Below the pieces are notes generated by a model. That model saw only the letters and a program-made list of their open reading frames with translations. It ran no database searches and was not told where the DNA came from. The translations under genes and the position numbers were made by a program. Positions 54,027-63,264 of a stretch of DNA of 64,000 nt are shown piece after piece (within the stretch, counting starts at the first letter, position 1; every line of letters begins with the position of its first letter). Source of the stretch: Rheum nobile (taxonomy: Eukaryota; Streptophyta; Magnoliopsida; Caryophyllales; Polygonaceae). Where the stretch lies: NCBI GenBank assembly GCA_027886185.1, contig WOAB01000056.1:6882001-6946000 (forward strand), written 5' to 3'.

Positions 54027-54370
54027 TGATACACATACAAGCCAAAATGTATGAACATGCTATCTCAAGCAAAAAAAAATAGTGTTGGAAAAAAGTTGGG
54101 ATGAAAAAAATTAAACGGAAAAAATGGTCGGACAACACCTTATAAAATTTTTATGCACATACAAGTCAATATTGATGCACACACAAGACAAAAATGGTGC
54201 ACATGCCAGCGTAAGCAAAAAGTGAACCCGAAAAAAAATGGGCCGGAAAAAAAAACTTAGACTGGACAACGCCTTACAAAATTTTGATACACATATAGGA
54301 CAATATAGATGCACACACAAGCCAAAATGTATGCACATATCATCTTAACTAAAAAAATAGCCTAGGAAAA
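54027..54370 (-). repeat. Satellite-like DNA right of copy 3
   Basis: Degenerate ATGCACATACAAGCCAAAATGT words continue the repeat interrupted by copy 3. CAATATTGATGCACACACAAG at 54,161-54,181 shows the uninterrupted target context. Confidence 0.6.
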
Positions 54371-54732
54371 AAAAACTTTGACCGGTCAATACCGGAGCTC
54401 CGATGGCATTGATTGGCTGATGACCGGTTAATTATTCAATTAAGTGATCATGTGCCATAATGTTCATTCTCATCGAATCTGCACTCATAAAAAAAAATGT
54501 AACTAATTCATATATGTTCCTTAACGAATAATGATAACCATTATTCTAATAGGTTTATGGTTATAATAAAAAGCATAATGCGGTGTTTCCCGGTTTCGTT
54601 GACTTTGTTTAGGGTTTCGCCGTTTTAATCTCGTCCTTTCAAGGTAACATTGACACCGTACGCATGCATCTATCTTCATCTCGATCTTATCTTCCTCCAT
54701 TGCATCATCGACCTAGCTAGCTGTGGCAAAAA
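54371..54732. promoter_or_regulatory. Upstream region of the DC1 gene
   Basis: 362 bp between satellite DNA and the start codon. I see no convincing TATA box. AACATTGACACC (54,646) also occurs 80-90 bp before the start of the paralogue at 61,418, so the 5' region was duplicated with the gene. Confidence 0.35.
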
Positions 54733-57700
54733 ATGTACAGATTGGAGCACAAATCGATAATTGCGATGAAGGGTCACCCGTTTACACGAAAGACAGAAAT
54801 TGCAAAATACATAGCATCCTCCCTGGGCTTCCCTATCTTGTCCCTCGACGATTTCCTGACTCAAACTCCCACTTCTTTCCCAAACACTCAAGATCTCGCG
54901 TTCGGGATCATGTGTCGGATCGCCAAGTCCAATCTCTCCAAAGGGTTCGTTCAACGTATCGTCATAGACTCGCCTCTCTCCTCCCGATCTCACCTTAATC
55001 AGCTGATCCAGCTGGCCGAGTCCACTCATCAAACACGGCTTGTCATCGTCGAGTGCAAGTCAGACAACATCTACGAGTGGCAGACGAAGTTGGAGGAGTA
55101 TTTAGATCAGCATCCTCCGGCTACCCGTTCCAAGTGGTGGTGTCAGGCCCACAAGAACTGGGATGACGTGGAGAGGGAAATCCGAGACGCTTATGATGAG
55201 AGATCCGACGGCTATGACATCCCAAAGCTGCTGATTGATCCACTCTCTCTCTACGATGGCAGTATTTCTTATACGGACTCATCTCTGATGAGTCCTTTAT
55301 TAGGTGCAGTTAGATACATGGTGTTTGTTACCGACGTTGTGGGTCCAGATCTTGTGGTGTATGATCTATGGCGACAGGGCCACTACCATACTTCTGGTTG
55401 GAGTGACGTCAACAACAAATGCAGAGGTGGAAGTCACTACATTGAAGACCGTGCGGATCATGGGTTAGGACTCCAGTACGAGTCTGTGTGTAGCGCTTGC
55501 CAAAAGCAATTGGTCGTTGGTGCCGCGGCCTACACTTGCAAGCAGTGTAGCTTTGCTCTGCACAAGGTAAATAAATTATTATTATTATTGGATGAATTAT
55601 AGGATTGATCCATAACCTTGTCGTTTAGTTCTATGTTGGTCCCAAACTTTTAAATTGTTTTAAGTTGGTCCTAAACGTTTGCATTTGGCTCTATAATAGT
55701 CCTTAACCTTTTAAAGTGTTCTAAATAGGGGTGTTTATCCGGTTCGGACCGGATCGGATTTTTCCAAATGTCCGGACCGGAGACCGGACCGGAGACCGGA
55801 CCGGACCTATTCGGTCCGGTCCAGTTCCGGTCTGGTCCGATCCTGGATCGGTTTAGACCGGATTTTATTTTAAAATAAAATAAAATGAATTCTTATTTAA
55901 AATCTATAAAAAATATCTAAAAAACATATATACTCATAACTTATTAAATTAAGAAAAATATCTATAAAAATATACATATAAATCTTCAAAAAAACATATA
56001 AATTAAAAATCCGATCCACCGGTCCGGATCGATTTTTTTCCGGATTTGGACCGGAATCGGATTAAGGAAATTATCTGGACCGGAGACCGGACCGTATGTT
56101 CACCGGTCCGGTCATTTCCGGTCCGGTCCAGATTTAAACAGCCCTAGTTCTAAAGTAGTACCCGCGGTTTGCTTGTCGTTCTATATAATTCCCAACCTTT
56201 CGTTATAATTTATTTTCGTAATAAAATAAAATCTAATGGTTTTAATATAAGAAAATATCCTCACTAATACTTTTTAAGTTATGATAATTAAATTAGGGAG
56301 TAATAAACTGATTTTTGTTTCAAAGATTATCGGTAAGGATAATATCATATTTTATTTATTTTTAAAATCGTTAAAACAAGTTTTTAAGGTTTCAAAGATT
56401 TTAGATAAATAAACTAAAGATTATATCAAATTTTATTTGGTGTCAAAAGTTAGCTTTTTATTCACTTAATTTTGTAAGAAAACTTTACTTTTAATAAAAC
56501 TCGCTTTTTTTGCATTATAAAAATAAAATGCAATGAAGGTTAGGGACTAATATAGAAGGACAAGTAAACGTTGGGGACTAATCTGAAACATTTAAAAGGT
56601 TAAGGACTATTTTTTTTTCGGTAGAAAGGTTAAGGACTATTATAGAACGCAAATGTTGGGGACCAATTTATAACAATTAAAAAATTGAGGACCAATCCTA
56701 TACTTTACCCTATTATTATTAGGAAAAATAATTCTAAATAATATCAACTATTACCTTTGAACAAAAAATAATATGAACTTAAAAATTATAAAAACGTACC
56801 TAAACTATGACAATATAAACCAGAAAAGGTATGAACATATTTTTTCAGTGAATTTTCTAACGGGTATGATGAGATGAAGTCCAAAATGTAATTTGTCAAC
56901 AAAATTTACACATCAAATTACACTTTATTTGTATAATAATGACTAGTTTGTTTAAAAAGTGATCTTTCAAAAAATATGATTGATTTTATTTTGTTCGTGT
57001 GTTGTAAGATGCAAATTATTGATATTGGTTTGTGTATTATTCTTTAATTTTTTATTATATAAACGAGATGTAATTTGATGTGTTAAACGAAAATAAGACA
57101 ACTCATTTTTCCAGCTCCAAATCAACAAACCCGTCGGAAAATTCACCGAGAACTAATTCTACAATTATGTTTGGTTCAAGTATAATCTGGACCCATAATT
57201 TTAAATGTTTGGTTCAAGGAATGCGCCGAGTTGCCTGATGATGTTGTTGACGATTTTAAGTTATTATAATTAAATTAGGGAGTAATAAACTGAATTTTGT
57301 TTCAAATATTATTGGTAAGGATAATAACATATATTATTTATTTGTAAAATCGTTAAAACAAGTTTGTAAGGTTCCAAAAATTTAAAATATTACGTTAAAT
57401 ATTATATTATAAGATAAATAAACTAAAGATTATATCAAAATTTATTTGGTGTCAAAAGTTAGCTTTTTATTCACTTAATTTTGTAAGAAAACTTTACTTT
57501 TAATAAAACTCGATTTTTTTTCATTATAAAAATAAAATGCAATGAAGGTTAGGGACTATTATAGAAGGACAAGTAGATGTTGGGGACTAATCTGAAACGT
57601 TTGAAAGGTTAAGGACTATTATAGAACGAAACGCAAATGTTGGGGTCCAATTTGAAACAATTAAAAAATTGAGGACCAATCCTATACTTTACCCTATTAT

Positions 57701-58445
57701 TATTATTATTATCCAGTATCTACAATTATGTAATTTGAATGAACTAATTCTATCCTAATACAAGGAATGCGCCGAGTTGCTTGATGATGTTGTTGACGAT
57801 AGCAAACCGTATGCTGGACCTCCTCCAACCGATGACCTCAACCGTCTGTTGAGGAAGGGTTTTCGGGATGTGTATCCCGACCTTAATTTCCGCTGCAGCT
57901 GGTGCGAGGAAGAGGAAGAGAAGGACACCAACGCCGAGTCTAATGATTCATCATGCAAGGCCTGCCTCTTCACAACCCATGTCAAGAGCCGTGTGATGCC
58001 GACAGTTGTTAGGCATGAGTGCCACCACCATGTCCTTTCAGCGGAGTTATCCGATCTAAATCCTTATGGCAAGTCTTGTAATTGCAAGGCTTGTGGGGTC
58101 CTAATCGGTGAATGCGTTTGGTACTCGTGTAACATCTGCGACATCAAGTATCACTACAGCTGCCTCACCCAGTTGCCTCTCCGAGTGGAGCATGAGCACG
58201 GTGGCCACCACCATCATATGGTGATGCAGTTCTCGGGTATGGAGGAGGAGGAGGATTACCTGTGTCAAGTGTGCTTTGAAAGAGAACTTCCGGAGAGACG
58301 AGATCCGAGCTGTTGGTTTTACTCTTGCCATGGCTGTCAATACATCGCGCATCTGAATTGCGTCTGTGATGGGTATTTCACTCCTAACCCTCTTCTAGTT
58401 TCTGATTTTAATTTGGCTAACTTAAAACTCTTAATCTTAGCTTGA
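54733..58445 (+). CDS. P-loop kinase-like / DC1 zinc-finger protein, two exons (504 aa)
   Basis: Exon 1 is 54,733-55,566 and exon 2 is 57,765-58,445, in phase 0. The splice CACAAG|GTAAAT...ATACAAG|GAATGC joins FALHK to ECAEL, the standard end of a DC1 finger, and supports the model. Residues ~10-170 resemble plant proteins with an adenylate-kinase-like P-loop domain (IIAMKGHP, LSLDDF, IDSPLSSRSHLNQL, RLVIVECKS, VPKL-like IPKLLIDP). The Walker A is degenerate: GHPFTRKT lacks the usual second Gly and Gly-Lys pair. Three Cys/His units follow: CSACQKQL-YTCKQCSFALHK-ECA; HECHHHV-CNCKAC-YSCNICDIKYHYSC; HEHGGHH-CQVC-FYSCHGCQYIAHLNC. DC1 fingers bind zinc and possibly lipids. I infer a signalling or defence-type protein without kinase activity. 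The gene is not named. The C-terminus past HLNC may instead be spliced to a downstream exon. Confidence 0.75.
55590..56711. mobile_element. Mutator-like MITE in the intron, 1,122 bp including a nested hAT MITE
   Basis: The ends GGATGAATTATAGGATTGATCC and (complement) AGGGTAAAGTATAGGATTGGTCC begin long inverted arms of TTAGGACTA / GGTTAAGGACTATTATAGAAC type. Nine-base ATTATTATT flanks both sides (55,581-55,589 and 56,712-56,720), fitting Mutator-type duplications but in a trinucleotide-repeat context. No coding sequence. Confidence 0.5.
55726..56146. mobile_element. hAT-type MITE, 421 bp, nested
   Basis: Terminal inverted repeats TAGGGGTGTTT and TAGGGCTGTTT, with a perfect 8-bp target duplication GTTCTAAA (55,718-55,725 and 56,147-56,154). 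Subterminal blocks are rich in CCGGTCCGG / GGACCGGA palindromes around an AT-rich core. The 8-bp duplication is the hallmark of hAT elements. Confidence 0.8.
56268..57695 (+). repeat. ~440-bp direct repeat in the intron (56,268-56,711 and 57,255-57,695)
   Basis: The right part of the Mutator-like MITE occurs a second time at 57,255-57,695, ending at the same CTTTACCCT|ATTATT. It starts inside a copy of the exon-2 start (57,215-57,254). The interval 56,721-57,214 is AT-rich with nothing recognised. Confidence 0.65.
57215..57254 (+). pseudogene. Duplicated start of exon 2 with its own acceptor
   Basis: 40 bp match 57,761-57,800 with one mismatch, including the acceptor CAAG|G. Spliced from exon 1 this copy would encode ECAELPDDVVDDFKLL and then stop. 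It would complete the first DC1 finger but lose the others. ELP is the commoner DC1 ending, so this may be the older exon start. Confidence 0.6.
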
Positions 58446-59007
58446 TTAGTTGTAGACATTGTACCAATGTTGCTATAAGCACAACCAAAAATTTAAGAAG
58501 TAATTCAAATGATTCTTGTTAGACTTTGATTAATATTTTCAAACACTAAATGGGCTGCATAGATAATCATACAATGGGAGTAAGTTAACCAAATCAATGG
58601 ACTGGTCACGTTGGCCCAAGTGAACAAAGTTAATGAAAAGAAGTGTTTAATATTACTCAAGGCATTTGTGGAATGTTTTGGTTAATTAGTAAAGTGCGCC
58701 ATAAACTAGAATGTACAAAACATCTATCAAGTGAAAAGGGAAGGTTAGTGGTGCTTGGTCTTTGTGAACCAACTAAACACAAGTATATATATATATATAG
58801 GAGTGAAGTAGTCATTTGAGGTATCGAGCAAGAGTGAGGAGTGGGATTGAGTAGTGAGGTTGAGTGTGTGGGAGTGGTCTCATATATAAGAGTGTAGTGA
58901 GGTATCGTAAAATATCTTTCTACATTTTCACTTTATAATCAAAGTCACTTTTATATATTATGTTTGTGTGTTGCATAGTTTTGGGTGAGTGTACAAGACT
59001 TTTGGAA
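58446..59007. other. Downstream region of the DC1 gene
   Basis: AT-rich, with a (TA)n tract at 58,783-58,797 and a TATATAAGAG word near 58,894. No ORF or RNA gene supported. Confidence 0.4.
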
Positions 59008-59464
59008 TGTTGGGAAAAATAGTCTTCTTCTTTTTTCGTGAGATTAAGATGGACAAGATGTGGACAATGCAAATTCATTCCTAGCTAGATTTTAATATAC
59101 AAGGAAAGGATTACAACATTAATTATATTTATATGTAAGAAACTCAACCGAACTCTAACTTACACACTTCACCCACCTGAGGACTTTAACTCACACACCC
59201 TTGAGCTCTCTATTCTTCACTACACTCCCACAAACTTGATCGACCCATTTGATTGATGCTTCAAATGGCCAACTCCAATCCCTATTTATAGGAATAATAA
59301 GGTTCAAATAAATAAACATGCACTACTTACAAGGTTGATATTTTGAGTCCTTATTCAAATTCTAGAATCATCCTAGTGATTATCCTCTTCTAATTTCTAG
59401 ATTTGTCTTCAAGTTAAGCCTTTATTTATATTTGCTCACTTTCAAATTTGGAGGGAGCCCAACA
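59008..59464 (+). mobile_element. Solo LTR candidate, copia-type ends
   Basis: It begins TGTTGGGAAAAATAG and ends GAGCCCAACA, with complementary TGTTGGG/CCCAACA termini. CCTATTTATAGG near 59,280 reads as a TATA box on either strand. No primer site or polypurine tract beside it. The flanking 5-mers (TGGAA, TGAGG) do not match, so a target duplication is not confirmed. Confidence 0.4.
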
Positions 59465-60232
59465 TGAGGAGGGTCAATTCCTTAACAATTGTAGAGTATT
59501 ACATTAATGAGGGAGTTAGGGGAGGAGAGTGTTATCTTAATACACACAATCTCCGAACAGAGAAATATGTTTTAAGGAAGGAATCAATCTAACAGTGGAT
59601 CCCAAAATGGTGAACCGGGGAAAAGAGATCTGTTGCTCTTTGAAAAAAGTTCATACACTGAGGACATGTCAAATTTCATTCATTTTTTTTGACAAAGTTC
59701 AAATTTGTGTTAACACTGCAAAATGTTTTCATAAGAGCACCACTTTTTGTTAACTTTTATGATTAATCAAAGCTTATTTGTTTAAACTGCAGGAAGACTT
59801 AATCTGAGGAGTGATTCATGGTGGTCCAAGAAGGTCGAGGGCCAAGAGCTTATGATAATGAAAATTCTAAACTGCACTTAAACTCTTTAAGCTTGCTTAG
59901 GTAAAAGCCCAAACTTTCAAGTAGTTGCAGAAATAGCCTTTAATATGTCCCAAAGTATGGGGTTGGTTGTGATCAGTAGCCTAACCATCGCCGGAAACTA
60001 GATTTTATCGTTAATGCTCATGTGTTGACCATGGCCCACCAGGGCCGTCGATTCCCTTCACGGTACGTGACAACATCACTTTGTTTTCTCATTTTATTGA
60101 CTTCACGCCTTGTCGACGGTGATGACAATATCCTTGCTACAAGTTGCGACATGCGTTCCAAGGACCCCGAGGTTTGTCAATGGCAATGGCCGGTGAAATA
60201 TCGTCGCACGTCCATTTTCCATTGCACCCTAA
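59465..60232. other. Intergenic DNA with a possible terminal exon
   Basis: Mostly unassigned. TTTAAACTGCAG|GAAGACTTAATCTGA (AG at 59,791-59,792) looks like a 3' splice site followed by a four-codon end (EDLI, stop at 59,805-59,807). It could be a last exon of the DC1 gene. Nothing else recognised. Confidence 0.3.
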
Positions 60233-60745
60233 CGTTCTTTAGGTGCATGGATGATGATGATGGCGTTGATGATGTACACCGCATGTCTGCCCCTCCCTAT
60301 CTTCTAAAGTCTTTAGGGTTCATTGACGGGGATGATGACGTACGTCCATGTTGTACACTTATTCGCTCCTTTGCTCATGCACTTTAGCATACATCCGGTT
60401 CGTTGATGACGGTGATGGTATTCATGATTTGCATGATTCGCACCATGTCGTATCAGCGTTCATTAGGTTCGTCAGTATGGCGATGATGGATTTTATAATT
60501 TGCGCCCATTCACTCCATGTCGTACCCACATTCATCGGGTTCATTAGTGATGATGATGATGGACTTCATGATTTGCACCCATTCGCTCCATGCCGTACCA
60601 ACGTTCATCGGGTTCATCAGTGATGATTATGATGGACTTCATGATATGTTCATTCGCTCCATGTTGTACTAACGTTCATCGGGTCCATTAGTGATGACAA
60701 CGATGGACTTCATGATTTGCGCCCTTTCACTTCATGTTGTACTTG
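60233..60745 (+). repeat. ~71-bp minisatellite, about seven units
   Basis: The word TTCATCGGGTTCATTAGTGATG recurs at about 60,319, 60,391, 60,461, 60,531, 60,604 and 60,675, spacing 70-73 bp. Units end in TTCGCTCCATGTCGTAC. An open frame over the first units (60,022-60,387) is Asp-rich because of GATGATGAT and is not conserved between units. Confidence 0.75.
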
Positions 60746-61417
60746 AAAATCCCAGGGGGTGGACCCTTGAGAGAACCCTGAACGAAAGCAAATTCAGTTG
60801 GGGCCATCAACATGATGAAAATATATATAGATGAAGTGCATGAAAAGATGAAGAAATCAAAAACATGTTCGAGATGATGAATCTAAAGAACTTGACGTGA
60901 TACTCGGGTGATGAGGTTTTTGATGTTTTTTAATGTTGTGGTTGAATAATGAAGATCTTGATGTTCTTTATGAGCATATGAAGAGATTCTTGAAGAAACT
61001 ATGGAGAAGTTGAAGGATACGTGATGAAATAGAGCCTTTGATAAGATGAAGAATCCATTAAGAACGAAGATTTTGAAGTGTAAATTCCCCCTTTGATCTT
61101 TGAAAACCTCCCACAAGATCATTATCCAACTCCAAGATTTAGAAAAGAGCCCCCTTAAAGCAATCTTCACTTTGGCTTTTATAAAGGAGAAGAGACACTA
61201 CTGTCGGGGGGGGGGGGGGGGGGGGGGAGCGGTCACGTGATAGTCACGTGGGTCATGATGGCCTATGCGTGTAGGGATGCAAGATCCAGGATTACAGGAT
61301 CATGTCACTATTCACTTCATGTTTATTGCTTTGAGCAGTGAACTCATCCTATTAACATTGACACCCATCGATAGTCAATACGCTCATCTCAGATCTTCCA
61401 TCCATCCATGAACAAAA
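60746..61417. other. Intergenic DNA left of the paralogue
   Basis: No coding region recognised. It contains the (G)22 tract at 61,206-61,227. AACATTGACACC at 61,356 is shared with the upstream region of the intact DC1 gene. Confidence 0.4.
61206..61227 (+). repeat. (G)22 homopolymer
   Basis: 22 consecutive G. Confidence 0.9.
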
Positions 61418-61768
61418 ATGTTTAAATTCAAGAGCAAATCGATAATTGCAATGAAGGGCCACCCCTTCACACGAAAGACAGAATTTGCAAACTACATAAC
61501 AACCTCGTTGAGTTGCCCTGTCTTGTCGCTCGACGATTTCCTCGATTTTCTCAGTCCGGATCACCATCAAACTCCCTCTTCTTCCAACACTTGCACATCA
61601 CCGCCGCCTCAACCTCAAGATCTGGCATTTGGGATGATGTGTCAGATAGCCAAGTCCAATCTGTCACAAGGATTTATGAAAGACATCATGATCGACTCGC
61701 CTCTCTCTTCACGATCTCCCCTCGATCAGCTGATCGAGCTGGCCAAGTCTTCAGCGCAAACACGGCTT
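61418..61768 (+). pseudogene. Truncated paralogue of the P-loop/DC1 gene
   Basis: The open frame MFKFKSKSIIAMKGHP continues colinear with the intact gene through LSLDDFLDF, LAFGMMCQIAKSNLS and IDSPLSSRSPLDQLIELAKSS. It stops matching at QTRL (61,768), where the intact gene continues LVIVECKS. It shares the degenerate Walker A GHPFTRKT. It has a ~14-residue Ser/Pro/His-rich insertion after the DDF motif. The rest of the kinase-like domain and all DC1 fingers are missing. 122 bp further on an Athila-type LTR begins. Probably a 3'-truncated duplicate. The following 61,769-61,890 is unassigned. Confidence 0.75.
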
Positions 61769-61890
61769 TTCAGAGCATGTTTGTTCTAGATTGTGTGTTA
61801 CTCACATGTTTTCAAGTAACAATGACGAACACTATTGATGTTGGACTTAGCTTCAATAGACCACCTCTACTGGTCGCTGGTCAATACCAA

Positions 61891-63177
61891 TGATACGCTC
61901 TACTTTGTAGTGCGTAACTAGGAGCTGTTACTAGGTTATTAGGTACCATCTGTATGGGTTTAGGAGACAATTTAGGATTATGGAGTAGTAGAGTAGAAGT
62001 GGAGAAAAGGAGGATTTTAGTGAAGTGTTGAAGCATTGAGGAGTTGTGAAGAGGAGGCCGCAATCAGGGCTAAGGAATGCACAAGCCGCGGCATAAGAAG
62101 AGACCGTCAGGAAGCGGAGAAGGCAAAACCGTGATCGCGGTTTTGGACCCGCGATCGCGGTCAATGAAGGATTTGAGGGAGTGCTACAAAGTGCAAACCG
62201 CGGGCACGGCCATGACCGCCGCGATCGCGGCCTTGACGATCAGAGACCACGCGGGAAGATTTCGCCGCATATTATCTTGTTACCTTATTTTCTTTATTTT
62301 ATATTTTTGTTATTTCAGATATTATTATTTTAGAAGATTTACTTAGGTTATAAGTACTAAGTCTCTTTAGGTTTTTATCATCATTTATTCTAGCATACTT
62401 TTAGAACGGCGTTTTAGAGTTTTTTGGAGTTTTTGCAAGACCATGAAGAATTAAGTTTCCTTTACTTAGTCAGACGATTAAATCCTTCGTTTGAATTGGT
62501 TGTGAGATTATAACTCTTATTTTATTCCTTTGAATGTTATTGATTCTCTTGTGCTTAATCCCTTTGAGTTTTACTGATTATACTAGCCTGATCAACTAGT
62601 GGTTATTAGTATTATTCTTGTGCTAGAGTTAGACTGTTTCTGTTGAAATACCTAATTCAGAGTAGCAACTACGATATTCTAGAGCTGGTTGGAATAGTTT
62701 ATTGTAGAAGAGAATTGATTGCATGCTAAGTAAAACTGGTTGTTTTATGTGCATGTATCTGCTGAATTCCTGCACTTACTGCTGTTATTGAATTGAATCT
62801 GGATAGTTTCCTGGTTATTTGATAGTTAGTATTCTCAGGATCTGGTTGTCCTGTTAATAACTTAAGAAAAGGAATATGAACATTCATTGGTCTAAAGAAC
62901 TAGAGATAATCAAGGATCAATCAATCAAACTGAAGTGTGGATATTTGTCTGGCTGAGTACTTTCATCAATATCTGTTTACATCATCATTAATTCTGTTAG
63001 TTAATTTCATAGTTTAGAACAAACCAATCAAAAACCCCCTTTGTTACTGTTGGTATACAATTTCTGCAAACAGGATAGATAACTTGATTCTCTGTGGGTT
63101 CGACCCTTACTTGCCACACTACATTAGTTAGGTTTTTAAGATTTCTTTGTGAGGTACACATGACTAAACGCCTATCA
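61891..63177 (+). mobile_element. 5' LTR of a further Athila-type element (1,287 bp)
   Basis: It begins TGATACGCTCTACTTTGTAG, like the reverse-strand LTR at 15,587, and ends CCTATCA before a primer site. U3 contains several CGCGATCGCGG and CCGCGGGC palindromes (62,128-62,235) in otherwise AT-rich DNA. The second half is AT-rich U5-like sequence. The partner LTR lies beyond the window. Confidence 0.7.
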
Positions 63178-63181
63178 AATT

Positions 63182-63199
63182 TGGCGCCATTGTCGGGGA
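63182..63199 (+). other. Primer binding site, tRNA-Asp variant
   Basis: TGGCGCCATTGTCGGGGA, two mismatches from the perfect tRNA-Asp complement, 4 bp after the LTR. Confidence 0.65.
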
Positions 63200-63264
63200 G
63201 TCTAAGTTTTATTCTTTTCGTGTTTGTGTGTGATTGTTCACCAACTGTTGTATGAACCTGTCTT

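Noticed and set aside
60022..60387. 121-codon open frame with a hydrophobic start and Asp runs
   Set aside because: It runs into the 71-bp minisatellite, the Asp runs come from GATGAT repeats, and no homology or conservation between units is visible.
62077..62346. 89-codon open frame in the LTR at 61,891-63,177
   Set aside because: Lies in the palindrome-rich U3 and has no counterpart in the related LTRs; treated as chance.
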